Shown: positions 32,401-41,437 of the stretch, in pieces | Numbering within the stretch: position 1 is the stretch's first letter | Layout of the letters: each line of letters opens with the position of its first letter | NCBI GenBank assembly: GCA_000695325.1 | Contig: AVPN01000302.1 | Coordinates: forward strand, 6,608 to 50,298 | Source of the DNA: Pleurobrachia bachei | Taxonomy: Eukaryota > Ctenophora > Tentaculata > Cydippida > Pleurobrachiidae | DNA length: 43,691 nucleotides | Direction of reading: 5' to 3' | The notes under the pieces: generated by a model | Database searches by the model: none | Told to the model about the DNA's origin: nothing | What the model saw: the letters and a program-made list of their open reading frames with translations, nothing else | Made by a program: the position numbers and the translations under genes

Positions 32401-35023
32401 GCGGCCACGAGGGCCGGGATATCATCACCAACTCGTTCACCCACTCCTGCACCTTCGAAACTCCCAATATCTTCTTCAGTATGTATATCTGATTCCTGCT
32501 TCTCTCCTTCACCCCCACTCTCGTGGGTTCCACTCCCCACCTCCTCTCCCACCACTTCACTCTCACTCTCCTCCTTCACAATGGACTCATCTTTAAACAA
32601 TGAGCCCCGTCTAAACACCTCACTCTGAAACAACCGGACCACACTCAACAACCTTTTCCTCCGATCCTCACATTCCTCGTCGTTTTGGGAGCTGTAATCA
32701 GGTTCCCTGGATGCCACTCTGCTCCTCTCAGCTGCTCTCTGTTTGTACAGCCTTCCTGCCTGTCTCTCTAACTCTTCCCGCCGTTTTGTCTCCTGGTACT
32801 GGTTGGTAAACTCGTTCATGATCAGAGGGAGCGGGATGGCAATTAGAGGTATCCCTGTAAGGGCTAGTACAGCGCTGATGACTTTTCCCCAGGCTGTTCG
32901 GGGTGCCAGGTCACCGTAACCCACTGAAACAGAGAGAGGGATAGTTATTATTTCCATCAAGCAAAACAAGTATGTACTGATATTATATGCGACATTGAGT
33001 TGCTAAATGCCATGGCAATTTTTCTAACCTGTTGTTATGGTAACAAAACCCCACCAGAGAGAGGCAGGAATACTGGTAAACATGGACTCAATCTCAATTA
33101 TTATTCCCCAGTTGCCCACCCAGATAGGTATAAAGTTCTCCACCATTATGATAATCATACTCCCATTCCGAATAACCGGCCGGAATCGCAGCGTCAGGTT
33201 CACCTTCTCAATAAACCTCGTATAAATCACCTTGGAGACGAAACTATTTTTATCGGGCCGACCGTTCTTCTCTGTGTATTGGTCAATGGAGAGCCACCGG
33301 GATGGGTCCAATCTCATCAGTGAGGTTCCGTTGATGTAGGATTTGAAGATAGCAGCGGCACTTGTCTCCTCTATATACCGAGTATGGGCCCATTGAGTGC
33401 CATTCCTGGCCACATACTGCAGATCCGAGAAGAGTGTCTCTTCCCCCACCTTCATATCCACAATGGCTTTGTCTATCTCCCTCCACATACGTTCCTTGTT
33501 GTCAATGTGCAGCCCGCTGTCTGTCTCGAAGAAGTACGCAGCTGATGAGAACACCAGGATGAGAATTATCAGGAGGTAGAGTATGTGAAGGAGGTCCTTG
33601 CCAGAGCAAACTGCAACACCCAGACAGTACAGGAGAGTAGAGTATCGGGCTATACACAGCTGCCTAGCAACACCGATTAGAATTCTTGCCTCTGTAACCT
33701 TTTTCCGGAGAGTCTGGTCTTCAAACATGTACTGACTAAAGAAGTCCATGAGAAAAGAGGAGACAACGAGGAAATCAATCAGACTCAGTAGACCCAGACA
33801 ATGACCCTTCTTGTCGGTAGTGCTGAGCAGCATAACCAAATAGTGGATGATAAACCATCCCACACACGAGGCAGACAGGTAGGTTAGAATGACTTGAGTG
33901 AGATCATTCTCTGATCGGAATATCACGTACTCTGTCATGGTGATGAGAATTAGGATATACACTACGGTTGCTATCATGTCAATCACCCCCAGCACTTTCT
34001 TTGTCAGAGACCCCGGTGCCATGATCTTCTTTCCAATCTTGTTCAGTGTCCCCTCATTCTTTGGTTCGCTCTCCATCCTTTTCACCATATCAAGTACCTC
34101 CCCATGCTCGCACCTCGCTATGTCATCCTCAGGGAGCTTGAAAAACAGGCACTCCTCCTTGAAGGTTGCCATGTGAACAGACTCTGGACACTTCAACACG
34201 TACCCCTCAGTCTGATAAAAGTAGAGGATGTTCTCAAATGACATGCGACACCGGGTGGGGAACACATATGCAGCCCGGTCCTCCTCCCAATACTCGGCCG
34301 CTGTTCCAGGACCTCCGAGCAGGGAATCTGGGAAGTACTCCAGGGTGCTCTTTCTTGTTTTGAACCGCTCCCCACCCACAATAACTGTGACAAAGCTGTC
34401 AGTAACTCCGTCCGTGGGTGGCAAGTATGATGGTTTCCGCGCCTTCATGAATGCTCCCTTTACCCTCCTCCATGCACTTTTGTCAGTGAGGGCAGGGTTG
34501 CTCCCTCCCGCCCCTAACTGATATTGAAGGCTCTGCAGTCCTTCTCTCTTCACACTCCCCTTATCCTTTAGGGAGGAGGGACGGCCATTAGGGTTGGTGT
34601 TGTAGGGACTTTGTCGGGGCGGGGCATTGAACCTCAATAGTATTTTACTGCTACCCTGGCTGGCCAGACGGGCCCTCATGACCCGGCCGTGTCCTCCATC
34701 TCCACCTAGTGACATGATCCACCACGGACACCCGGGGTGATCAGATCTGACCAAATATCAAGAGAAATTAACGAAACACGGAATACTTGGGAAACGCAGA
34801 TGACGAGGAAATGGCAATTAGAATTGCTCACACTGATCACTCTCTCTCTGTCTTTCTCTCTGTCTTTCTCTCTGTCTCTCCATCTTTCGCTCACGCTTTC
34901 TATCTTTCCCTTTCTCGCCTCAACCTGGCCGCGTCTTGCTCTTTCTGTCTCTCTTCTTCATATCGTTTTCAATGCACACCACCAATCTCTCTGTCTTTTC
35001 TCTCTCTCTCTCTCTCTTTCTCT

Positions 35024-35071
<48 letters not shown>

Positions 35072-36613
35072 CACTATTCTCTCTCTCAAACACTTTTTAT
35101 CTACGTCACGCTTGTAACCCGTTTCAGGAGGCATCATATGAGGGAATCGGAGAGTTTTACAATTCCCTGATAACGATGCTGGAAAACGGATTCCGATATA
35201 TCAAAACCATCGATTCTCTATCCCTCATCTTGGTAAAGGGGTCAGCTAATAGTAACACAAATACAGCTGAGGAGGCAGGGTCGACTACTAAACGAGACCA
35301 GGAAGAGAGGGGAGGTGAACCAGCCAATAAGAGGAGGAGAACGACACTGAGTGTTTCTGAATCCGCTGGCGGTATCACCAACTCTTTTCAAACAGCATCC
35401 GATGCTTTTGGGTATGTTAATGACATCAATTTAAAAAATGACATCAATTCATTTGAATTACAATTACATTAATTAACATTAACATTAAACATGATTTACA
35501 CAGCGTGTTAAAAAAAGACGGCATGTTTTCTGGTGAATGCCGGGAGTTATGCTCATCTCGATGGCGATGGTTTTCCCTTTTCCTTTGTGATGTTTCACTC
35601 TACACAGAGGATAGTGACATGCACCACTTACAGACCACTCACTCGGCATTCTTTCCCCAAGGTATTTTCTGAAACCACATCATCACTGATCCATCGAGAT
35701 CCATTAGCAAACACGGGACGTTTTGAACGGCATTTTAGAGTCTTGCCCGTACTCTGTTTATAGATTTTAGCCCAGTAAGCGTTCCAGTAGATTTTCAGGC
35801 AGCAGCATGTTAGGAGGGGTATTTCTGTAGGTTCCTCAATTTTCCTTATATAGGTCACTTGAAATTCATCCACAGACATGTTTCTAATTTCTAGCACAGG
35901 AGTGAATCAGACCCGAATGAAGAAATACACCGATTTAGTCGCCTATCAAACCATTTTGTCTTCTGAACTCCTTCATAAACATTTCAGATGCCCCACGATT
36001 ACTTATCCAAGATGGCCTGGCCAGCAGGTCCACGGCGTCCCTCTGGAAGATATTGAACAACCTCCCTTCCGAGAACACCTCGACCTACCGACAGAAAGTC
36101 CCCGATATAACCCTGCACCACGATGCCAGCAGCACCTCGTTCAGCCTGGTGGCCAGTACCCGCTCCAAACTGCTCCTTCACGTTTGCCGGGCTCTCGTTG
36201 CCATGGTGCGAGATGAAATTCCAGATATTAGAGATCCGGAAACTCTGGGTTCCCTTCTTGTCATCTGTCAGTTTAACGGGGAGGCATTCCGGGAGGAATT
36301 CCAGGCGACACTCACCGCCATGCGGGAAATTAAGATATTCAAGTTCAAGGGGTTACTTGAGTACATTACCCAGATAGAACTACTGGAAGAGCTCCTATAC
36401 CTCGCCTCAAAAACAGATCTCAAGTTGGACCTGGAGGGTGGTAAGAGATCGAGATCGAGCAAGGAGGACGTGGTAAAGTTGTTGAGGGGTCACGTGACAT
36501 CATGTAGGGATAACAGTGAGGACACTGTGCTGAAGTTCCTACTTAATAATAAGGAGAGTATTGAGGCACAGTTTACCAAGATTTGTAACCAGCGCTGCTC
36601 CAGCGATGGGTGA
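28569..36613 (+). CDS. INTS10: Integrator complex subunit 10 (INTS10), incomplete at 5' end
   Basis: INTS10 is part of the nuclear Integrator complex that cleaves snRNA and promoter-proximal transcripts. Exons seen: about 28569-28712, 28831-28935, 31474-31627, 31767-31882, 32146-32244, 35128-about 35410, and 35988-36613. Phases agree except at the last join. Matches to the human protein as I remember it: TAAREQFSRLMKQFPD (human TATAGRLLYDMFVNFPD), LFEHLNESEQQSVYL (LFETLPGRVQCEML), a segment with NGFRYIKTIDSL (NAFQYVNSIQ), and a C-terminal LEYITQIELLEELLYL (FNYVTNIDMLEEFAYL). The first 60 or so residues and about 100 residues before the last exon were not found. Introns hold a hAT-like element and, antisense, a whole Kv-type gene. 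The last exon is present again at 37308. Confidence 0.8.
28936..29953. other. INTS10 intron: non-coding with (GA)n
   Basis: No gene seen. A (GA)n microsatellite occupies about 29406-29453. A GC-rich patch near 29820-29875 (CGCGACAGCC, GCCGCGCAAATTAAACGCGC) resembles sequences at 21620-21690. The last eight bases, AACAAGAT (29946-29953), are the left target duplication of the next element. Confidence 0.7.
30550..30940 (-). mobile_element. LINE fragment (endonuclease-RT linker region)
   Basis: The minus strand is open and encodes LLEICKKHVPLKK, a basic arginine-rich stretch (GLRRRKSNLRARQQAL), a helical segment and then FYSYAGSFSKSRSRIP and GIDGKLTS. This pattern (CxKHVPxKK … YxxxxSKSRSRIPxLxDxDGKL) is the linker between endonuclease and reverse transcriptase in non-LTR retrotransposons of the CR1/Jockey/RTE kind. 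It stops abruptly where the hAT-like terminus begins. It is a fragment only. Confidence 0.75.
30981..31267. repeat. 32-bp minisatellite, about nine copies, next to a gap
   Basis: The unit AGCGCACCAGAATCAAAAGA plus GACCAAATCAAG repeats without visible change up to the run of 13 Ns at 31268-31280. The gap almost certainly marks an unresolved copy number. The long open frame across it is an artefact of the 32-bp period. Confidence 0.95.
32057..32084. repeat. 12-bp hairpin related to the one at 22678
   Basis: CCCTCCTTTTAC, loop AAAT, GTAAAGGGAGGG, with one G-T pair. It lies in an INTS10 intron. Confidence 0.7.
32241..34754 (-). CDS. Kv-type voltage-gated-like K+ channel with charge-poor S4 and giant extracellular turret
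   Basis: Two exons (34754-33029 and 32923-32241); the join completes the filter TTVGYGD. About 802 residues. In order: a disordered N-terminus; a T1/BTB tetramerisation domain (FVTVIVGGERFKTRKSTL … ILYFYQTEGY); S1 IDMIATVVYILILI; S2; S3 with LIDFLVVSSFLMDFF; S4 ARILIGVARQLCIARYS; S5 ending VFSSAAYFFE; a segment of about 140 residues with NGT, NGT, NLT and NGS sequons; pore helix SIPASLWWGFVTITT; S6 with the PxP-like hinge IPLPLI; a long acidic C-terminus. Aligned to Shaker from S5 backwards, only about R4 and the residue aligned with R6 keep a positive charge. Shaker has about 12 residues between S5 and the pore helix. The gene lies wholly inside an INTS10 intron, antisense; its TGA overlaps INTS10 exon 32146-32244. 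The first Met is uncertain; 34715 is an alternative. Confidence 0.85.
35003..35071. repeat. (TC)n microsatellite
   Basis: A nearly pure CT tract in the INTS10 intron, upstream of the Kv-type gene start. It creates open frames of SLSLS type that are not genes. Confidence 0.95.
35628..35897 (-). CDS. Small hypothetical ORF between INTS10 exons, present twice
   Basis: This 89-codon minus-strand ORF starts MLEIRNMSVDEF and contains EIPLLTCCCLKIYWNAYW and CRSKRPVFANGSRW. The copy at 36963-37217 keeps about 66 residues with three differences (IYKQS to VYKQR), then diverges. I recognise no family. It sits where INTS10 should have another exon on the plus strand. It could be chance conserved by recency of duplication. 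Confidence 0.2.
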   Translation of the reverse strand: MLEIRNMSVDEFQVTYIRKIEEPTEIPLLTCCCLKIYWNAYWAKIYKQSTGKTLKCRSKRPVFANGSRWISDDVVSENTLGKECRVSGL

Positions 36614-36866
36614 GAGACAGATGAGGCAGAGTAAACTCTTTAATATATTATTTGAAATGTTTGAAATGTTTAGATAACTGATGAACCCTAATTTTTATCC
36701 AAATCTACAATATCTGTTCTTCCACTAGACCCCGCCCCTTCCCTCCCAGTCCCCCACGCCTCCGCCCCTCCCAGTCCCCCACTCTAGATCGTCTCCTTTT
36801 TTGACCTGTACTTTCATAAGTTTAGCCGCCATCTACTAATTAAGACTAATTAATTTAGCCGTCATC

Positions 36867-36948
36867 ATGGAGCAAGAATACGTGAAGGACAGGTCAGGAT
36901 TAAAGTACTTCTTCTGGGTCATTTGGATGAAATACAGCCTCTGGACAG
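36867..36948 (+). pseudogene. Orphan first exon of ssSPT (copy 1)
   Basis: Identical to the functional-looking first exon at 38187-38268, including the upstream flank and donor, but followed by a second INTS10 block instead of exon 2. It could only be used by splicing over 1.4 kb to 38410, or it is the other allele. Confidence 0.7.
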
Positions 36949-37307
36949 GTACGTGTGATCAGCTACAGGGCACAATAAAATGTCCCGCATGTCAAACTAA
37001 CCCCCCCCCTCCATCGAGATCCATTAGCAAACACGGGACGTTTTGAACGGCATTTTAGTGTCTTGCCTGTTCTCTGTTTGTAAACTTTAGCCCAGTAAGC
37101 GTTCCAGTAGATTTTCAGGCAGCAGCATGTTAGGAGGGGTATTTCTGTAGGTTCCTCAATTTTCCTTATATAGGTCACTTGAAATTCATCCACAGACATG
37201 TTTCTAATTTCTAGCACAGGAGTGAATCAGACCCGAATGAAGAAATACACCGATTTAGTCGCCTATCAAACCATTTTGTCTTCTGAACTCCTTCATAAAC
37301 ATTTCAG

Positions 37308-37933
37308 ATGCCCCACGATTACTTATCCAAGATGGCCTGGCCAGCAGGTCCACGGCGTCCCTCTGGAAGATATTGAACAACCTCCCTTCCGAGAACACCT
37401 CGACCTACCGACAGAAAGTCCCCGATATAACCCTGCACCACGATGCCAGCAGCACCTCGTTCAGCCTGGTGGCCAGTACCCGCTCCAAACTGCTCCTTCA
37501 CGTTTGCCGGGCTCTCGTTGCCATGGTGCGAGATGAAATTCCAGATATTAGAGATCCGGAAACTCTGGGTTCCCTTCTTGTCATCTGCCAGTTTAATGGG
37601 GAGGCATTCCGGGAGGAATTCCAGGCGACACTCACCAGCATGCGGGAAATGAAGATATTCAAGTTCAAGGGGTTACTTGAGTACATAACCCAGATAGAAC
37701 TTCTAGAAGAGCTCCTATACCTCGCTTCCAAGACAGATCTCAAGTTGGACCTGGAGGGTGGTAAGAGATCGAGATCGAGCAAGGAGGACGTGGTAAAGTT
37801 GTTGAGGGGTCACGTGACATCATGTAGGGATAACAGTGAGGACACTGTGCTGAAGTTCCTACTTAATAATAAGGAGAGTATTGAGGCACAGTTTACCAAG
37901 ATTTGTAACCAGCGCTGCTCCAGCGATGGGTGA
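37308..37933 (+). CDS. INTS10: INTS10 last exon, second copy
   Basis: The sequence repeats 35988-36613 with the same acceptor and stop. Protein changes are few (for example TAMREIKIFK to TSMREMKIFK), with several silent changes, so the frame is under constraint or very young. It could serve as an alternative terminal exon, but allelic duplication is simpler. Confidence 0.6.
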
Positions 37934-38186
37934 GAGACAGATGAGGCAGAGTAAACTCTTTAATATATTATTTGAAATGTTTGAAATGTTTAGATAACTG
38001 ATGAACCCTAATTTTTATCCAAATCTACAATATCTGTTCTTCCACTAGACCCCGCCCCTTCCCTCCCAGTCCCCCACGCCTCCGCCCCTCCCAGTCCCCC
38101 ACTCTAGATCGTCTCCTTTTTTGACCTGTACTTTCATAGGTTTAGCCGCCATCTACTAATTAAGACTAATTAATTTAGCCGTCATC

Positions 38187-38609
38187 ATGGAGCAAGAATA
38201 CGTGAAGGACAGGTCAGGATTAAAGTACTTCTTCTGGGTCATTTGGATGAAATACAGCCTCTGGACAGGTACGTGTGATCAGCTACAGGGCACAATAAAA
38301 TGTCCCCCCCCCCAATTCAATAGCTCTCATTATAATCCATACCAACATCCCCACCTCCTGCCCATCCATTCAATATCTCCCATACCAAACCAACACTCCC
38401 CCTGCTCAGGTCTGTACTGTTTGGAGCCGTGGGAGAGGAGGATGTTCAATATCTCTCTCATCTTCGTTCTCTCCATGTCTTTCTATACCGCTTACATCTT
38501 CATGCCAGGGTATATTGCCAGCACAGTTAGTATGGGCTGTGCAACGGGCGACAAACTCTCCCAGTACATTTTCAAATCTTCAGTCAGCGAAAAACTCTTC
38601 TTTTGTTGA
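38187..38609 (+). CDS. Serine palmitoyltransferase small subunit (ssSPT)
   Basis: Exons 38187-38268 and 38410-38609 join in phase 1 to give 93 residues. ssSPT proteins are short ER membrane subunits that stimulate the SPTLC1/SPTLC2 enzyme at the first step of sphingolipid synthesis and set acyl-CoA preference. The core reads YSLWTGLYCLEPWERRMFN then SMSFYTAYIFMPGY, matching human SPTSSA (ALYMLEPWER … ALYTGYVFMPQH). Two hydrophobic segments flank the LEPWER motif. The C-terminal 25 residues are longer than in the human protein (71 residues). Confidence 0.85.
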   Translation: MEQEYVKDRSGLKYFFWVIWMKYSLWTGTCDQLQGTIKCPPPQFNSSHYNPYQHPHLLPIHSISPIPNQHSPCSGLYCLEPWERRMFNISLIFVLSMSFYTAYIFMPGYIASTVSMGCATGDKLSQYIFKSSVSEKLFFC

Positions 38610-39675
38610 GAGAGGGATGGAAGTTATCAACAGAAAAAGACTTTGTTATCATGGTTATATCAATATGCTAGCCGCTAGGGAGATTTATACGGTCTTTTTA
38701 CTACCTCCAGGGAATTTATGTACTTGTTTTTGTGTTTGCTATGAATCTAAAATGAATTGAGTATGAAGTTAAAACCATCACAGTGTGAGTCGTGAGAATG
38801 AGTAGAGTGTGAAACTGCTATGATTATGAAGGGATAATATTACTATCAGTATCAGCTTTCCAAATTAAAAATCGAAGTAAAGGCCAAGTTTAGCTCACAT
38901 GAAATAGAACATGGACTCAGTTTATATTGTTTTTTGTTACATTATAAAAGTGTCGTCAATTGTTTTACCCCGGGACACACCTTTATCATTACAATTGTAG
39001 TTTCAAACAGAAAACGGAACGCGCTAACTTCCCTCGTTTTAAGAGTTTACTGTGCCGCGCGAGAATGAGAGCTGCGACGCGCACGATTCGATAGGAAATT
39101 TCGCGAAATCGGGACTGTGAAAATTTTTTACTTTATCCCAAAAATTTTTACTTTATCCCATCGCTAGCAGCGTTCAAGTTTTTAAATTGGAAGGAAAACG
39201 TTAAAATCTGGGTGCCGTCAAAATTTTTTAAAGGGCCGCGAGCTCAAAAAACCTTCCTTCGGCTTCGTTGGCATGCGCTACAGCGTATGCCAACTTCTCG
39301 GAAGGTTTCTCCACCTGACCCATTCTTCTCGTGCTAGCGGGGGCTTCGCTCCCTACATCCCCGCCGGGGCTACGTCCCTGGACCGATTTTAGGGGTTTCA
39401 CCGTACTCCGTAGACCCAGCTATGTCCTCGAAAGATATTCGGTCTCTTCGCAGTTCGCCTTTGTATTGTTATACGGAACAGAGTAATCACTGGAATTGTA
39501 ATGCACGCTTTACATCAACTATGTAAAATTCGTCCTCCGTTGAGCCTGCTTTTTGGCCCCAATCTGCCAATTTTTGTAAAAGCTGAGTAGTCAGTAGCCG
39601 TTGATTTTATTTATTCTGTAAATATCACCAATACCTGAATTACACGAATTACAAGTCTCTGTTTTCTAGAAAATC
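38610..39675. other. Intergenic region and SNRPG upstream block
   Basis: No gene in 38610-38945. From 38950 a block begins (GTGTCGTCAATTGTTTTACC) that is repeated before SNRPG copy 2 (from 40029). It holds CpG-rich sequence (GCCGCGCGAG, GACGCGCACG), a strong palindromic stem TTGGCAT-CGCT/AGCG-ATGCCAA near 39268-39293 inside AACCTTCC/GGAAGGTT, and, in copy 1 only, an extra piece of about 90 bp with AACGTTAAAATCTGGGT. TTTTCTAG before the start codon suggests a 5' UTR intron. Confidence 0.6.
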
Positions 39676-40023
39676 ATGAGTAAGGCCCACCCTCCTGAGT
39701 TGAAGAAGTTGATGGACAAACGGCTGACGCTGAAGTTGAACGCCAACAGACAGGTTACAGGTATCCTCCGTGGTTTTGATCCCTTCATGAACGTTGTGGT
39801 GGATGAGACAATCGATACAACTCCAGGTAATGTTACCGGCTCATTGTTTCATACTACATAACTAATTAATTACTAAATAACTGATTCATCCGACTCCGAT
39901 TTTAGTTCTCGGTAATCTAAACTCCAATATCCCCTCACAGGTGCTACAAACGCTAACATTGGTATGGTTGTGATCCGAGGTAACAGTATCGTGATGGTGG
40001 AAGCTCTAGAGCCCGTACATTAG
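39676..40023 (+). CDS. SNRPG: Small nuclear ribonucleoprotein G (SNRPG)
   Basis: Exons 39676-39826 and 39941-40023 (phase 1 join) give 77 residues; the human protein has 76. SmG is one of seven Sm proteins forming the ring on U1, U2, U4 and U5 snRNAs in the spliceosome. The Sm1 motif ([32 protein letters not shown]) and Sm2 motif ([17 protein letters not shown]) are intact and nearly identical to human. A second copy of the gene and upstream block follows directly. Confidence 0.95.
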
Positions 40024-40658
40024 GAAAAGTGTCGTCAATTGTTTTACCCCGGGACACACCTTTATCATTACAATAATTGTAGTTTCAAACCGAAAACGGA
40101 ACGCGCTAACTTCCCTCGTTTTAAGAGTTTACTATGCCGCGCGAGAATGAGAGCTGCGACGCGCACGATTCGATAGGAAATTTCGCGAAATCGGGTCTGT
40201 CAAAATTTTTTAAAAGGGCCGCGAGCTCAAAAAACCTTCCTTCGGCTTCGTTGGCATGCGCTACAGCGTATGCCAACTTCTCGGAAGGTTTCTCCACCTG
40301 ACCCATTCTTCTCGTGCTAGCGGGGGCTTCGCTCCCTACATCCCCGCCGGGGCTACGTCCCTGGACCGATTTTAGGGGTTTCACCGTACTCCGTAGACCC
40401 AGCTATGTCCTCGAAAGATATTCGGTCTCTTCGCAGTTCGCCTTTGTATTGTTATACGGAACAGAGTAATCACTGGAATTGTAATGCACGCTTTACATCA
40501 ACTATGTAAAATTCGTCTTCCGTTGAGCCTGCTATTTGGCTCCAATCTGCCAATTTTTGTAAAAGCTGAGTAGTCAGTAGCCGTTGATTTTATTTATTCT
40601 GTAAATATCACCAATACCTGAATTACACGAATTACAAGTCTCTGTTTTCTAGAAAATC

Positions 40659-41007
40659 ATGAGTAAGGCCCACCCTCCTGAGTTGAAGAAGTTGATGGAC
40701 AAACGGCTGACGCTGAAGTTGAACGCCAACAGACAGGTTACAGGTATCCTCCGTGGTTTTGATCCCTTCATGAACGTTGTGGTGGATGAGAACAATCGAT
40801 ACAACTCCAGGTAATGTTACCGGCTCATTGTTTCATACTACATAACTAATTAATTACCAAATAACTGATTAATCCGACTCCGATTTTAGTTCTCGGTAAT
40901 CTAAACTCCAATATCCCCTCACAGGTGCTACAAACGCTAACATTGGTATGGTTGTGATCCGAGGTAACAGTATCGTGATGGTGGAAGCTCTAGAGCCCGT
41001 ACATTAG
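40659..41007 (+). pseudogene. SNRPG: SNRPG, second copy with one extra base
   Basis: Exons 40659-40810 and 40925-41007 match copy 1. One extra A in exon 1 (GATGAGAACAATC for GATGAGACAATC, near 40791) shifts the frame, so translation would stop at the TAA inside the splice donor. The rest, including exon 2, is unchanged, so either the change is very recent or it is a sequencing indel in an allelic copy. Confidence 0.8.
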
Positions 41008-41427
41008 GACCTCACTTAAGAGTTATAATAATCACAAGCGTGAGTTTCGTAGTCTAGTATATAGTCACTTCTTTGGCGAGGTGGACTATCGTGTTTAACC
41101 GAGAGAGCAATGACCAAAACTCAGCAATATTTATTTTATACTATCTCTTTAATAATTTAAATGTTATTATTTTATCAATTTGTCGTATTTTGTTCTTCGA
41201 ATCCTATTCAATTCCCAGTTCCCCTCCCCAGTTGCCTTCCCTTTTATAGGATACTTTCCCTCTGGCCCTTGATTTCCCCAACAGTATGTGCAGGAACCCA
41301 TTTTCATTCATCCTCTTTCCTCCCTTTCTCTCCCCTCCTCTTTTCTCCCTCTCTTTCTCCCTCGGCCTCCTTTCTGCCTCTCTCTATTGTGAAACTATTA
41401 GGCAAGTTAGTTTTGAGAAAAGTCTTA
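41008..41427. other. Non-coding, pyrimidine-rich
   Basis: I see no gene. The stretch is AT-rich at first, then C/T-rich (41300-41390), and leads to the 3' splice site CTTACAG at about 41430. Confidence 0.6.
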
Positions 41428-41437
41428 CAGGTATGGT

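Larger units (their letters stand above)
35690..38285. repeat. Tandem pair of about 1.32-kb units (INTS10 last exon plus ssSPT exon 1)
   Basis: Unit 1 is about 35690-37010 and unit 2 about 37011-38285. Both start at CCATCGAGATCCATTAGC and end after ssSPT exon 1 at GGCACAATAAAATGTCCC. Differences are a few scattered bases. C-runs lie at both junctions (37006, 38305). The copied flanks and introns make an allelic origin as likely as true duplication. Confidence 0.9.

Noticed and set aside
32241-32969. Separate 242-residue gene
   Set aside because: It is the second exon of the channel: the acceptor at 32924 restores VGYGD in phase with the first exon.
33031-33045. X-box-like GTTGTTATGGTAAC
   Set aside because: It is coding sequence of the channel pore (VTITT before the filter), sufficiently explained by codon content.
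34737-35117. Overlapping SLSLS-type ORFs
   Set aside because: Produced by the (TC)n tract; the real coding content here is the 5' end of the channel gene and INTS10 exon at 35128.
35878-36216. 112-residue ORF across the last INTS10 exon in another frame (also 37198-37536)
   Set aside because: The frame giving INTS10 similarity continues to the 36613 stop; this one has no recognisable domain.
40121-40384. 87-residue minus-strand ORF upstream of SNRPG copy 2
   Set aside because: It translates the structured GC-rich repeat; the matching stretch of copy 1 gives no comparable ORF.
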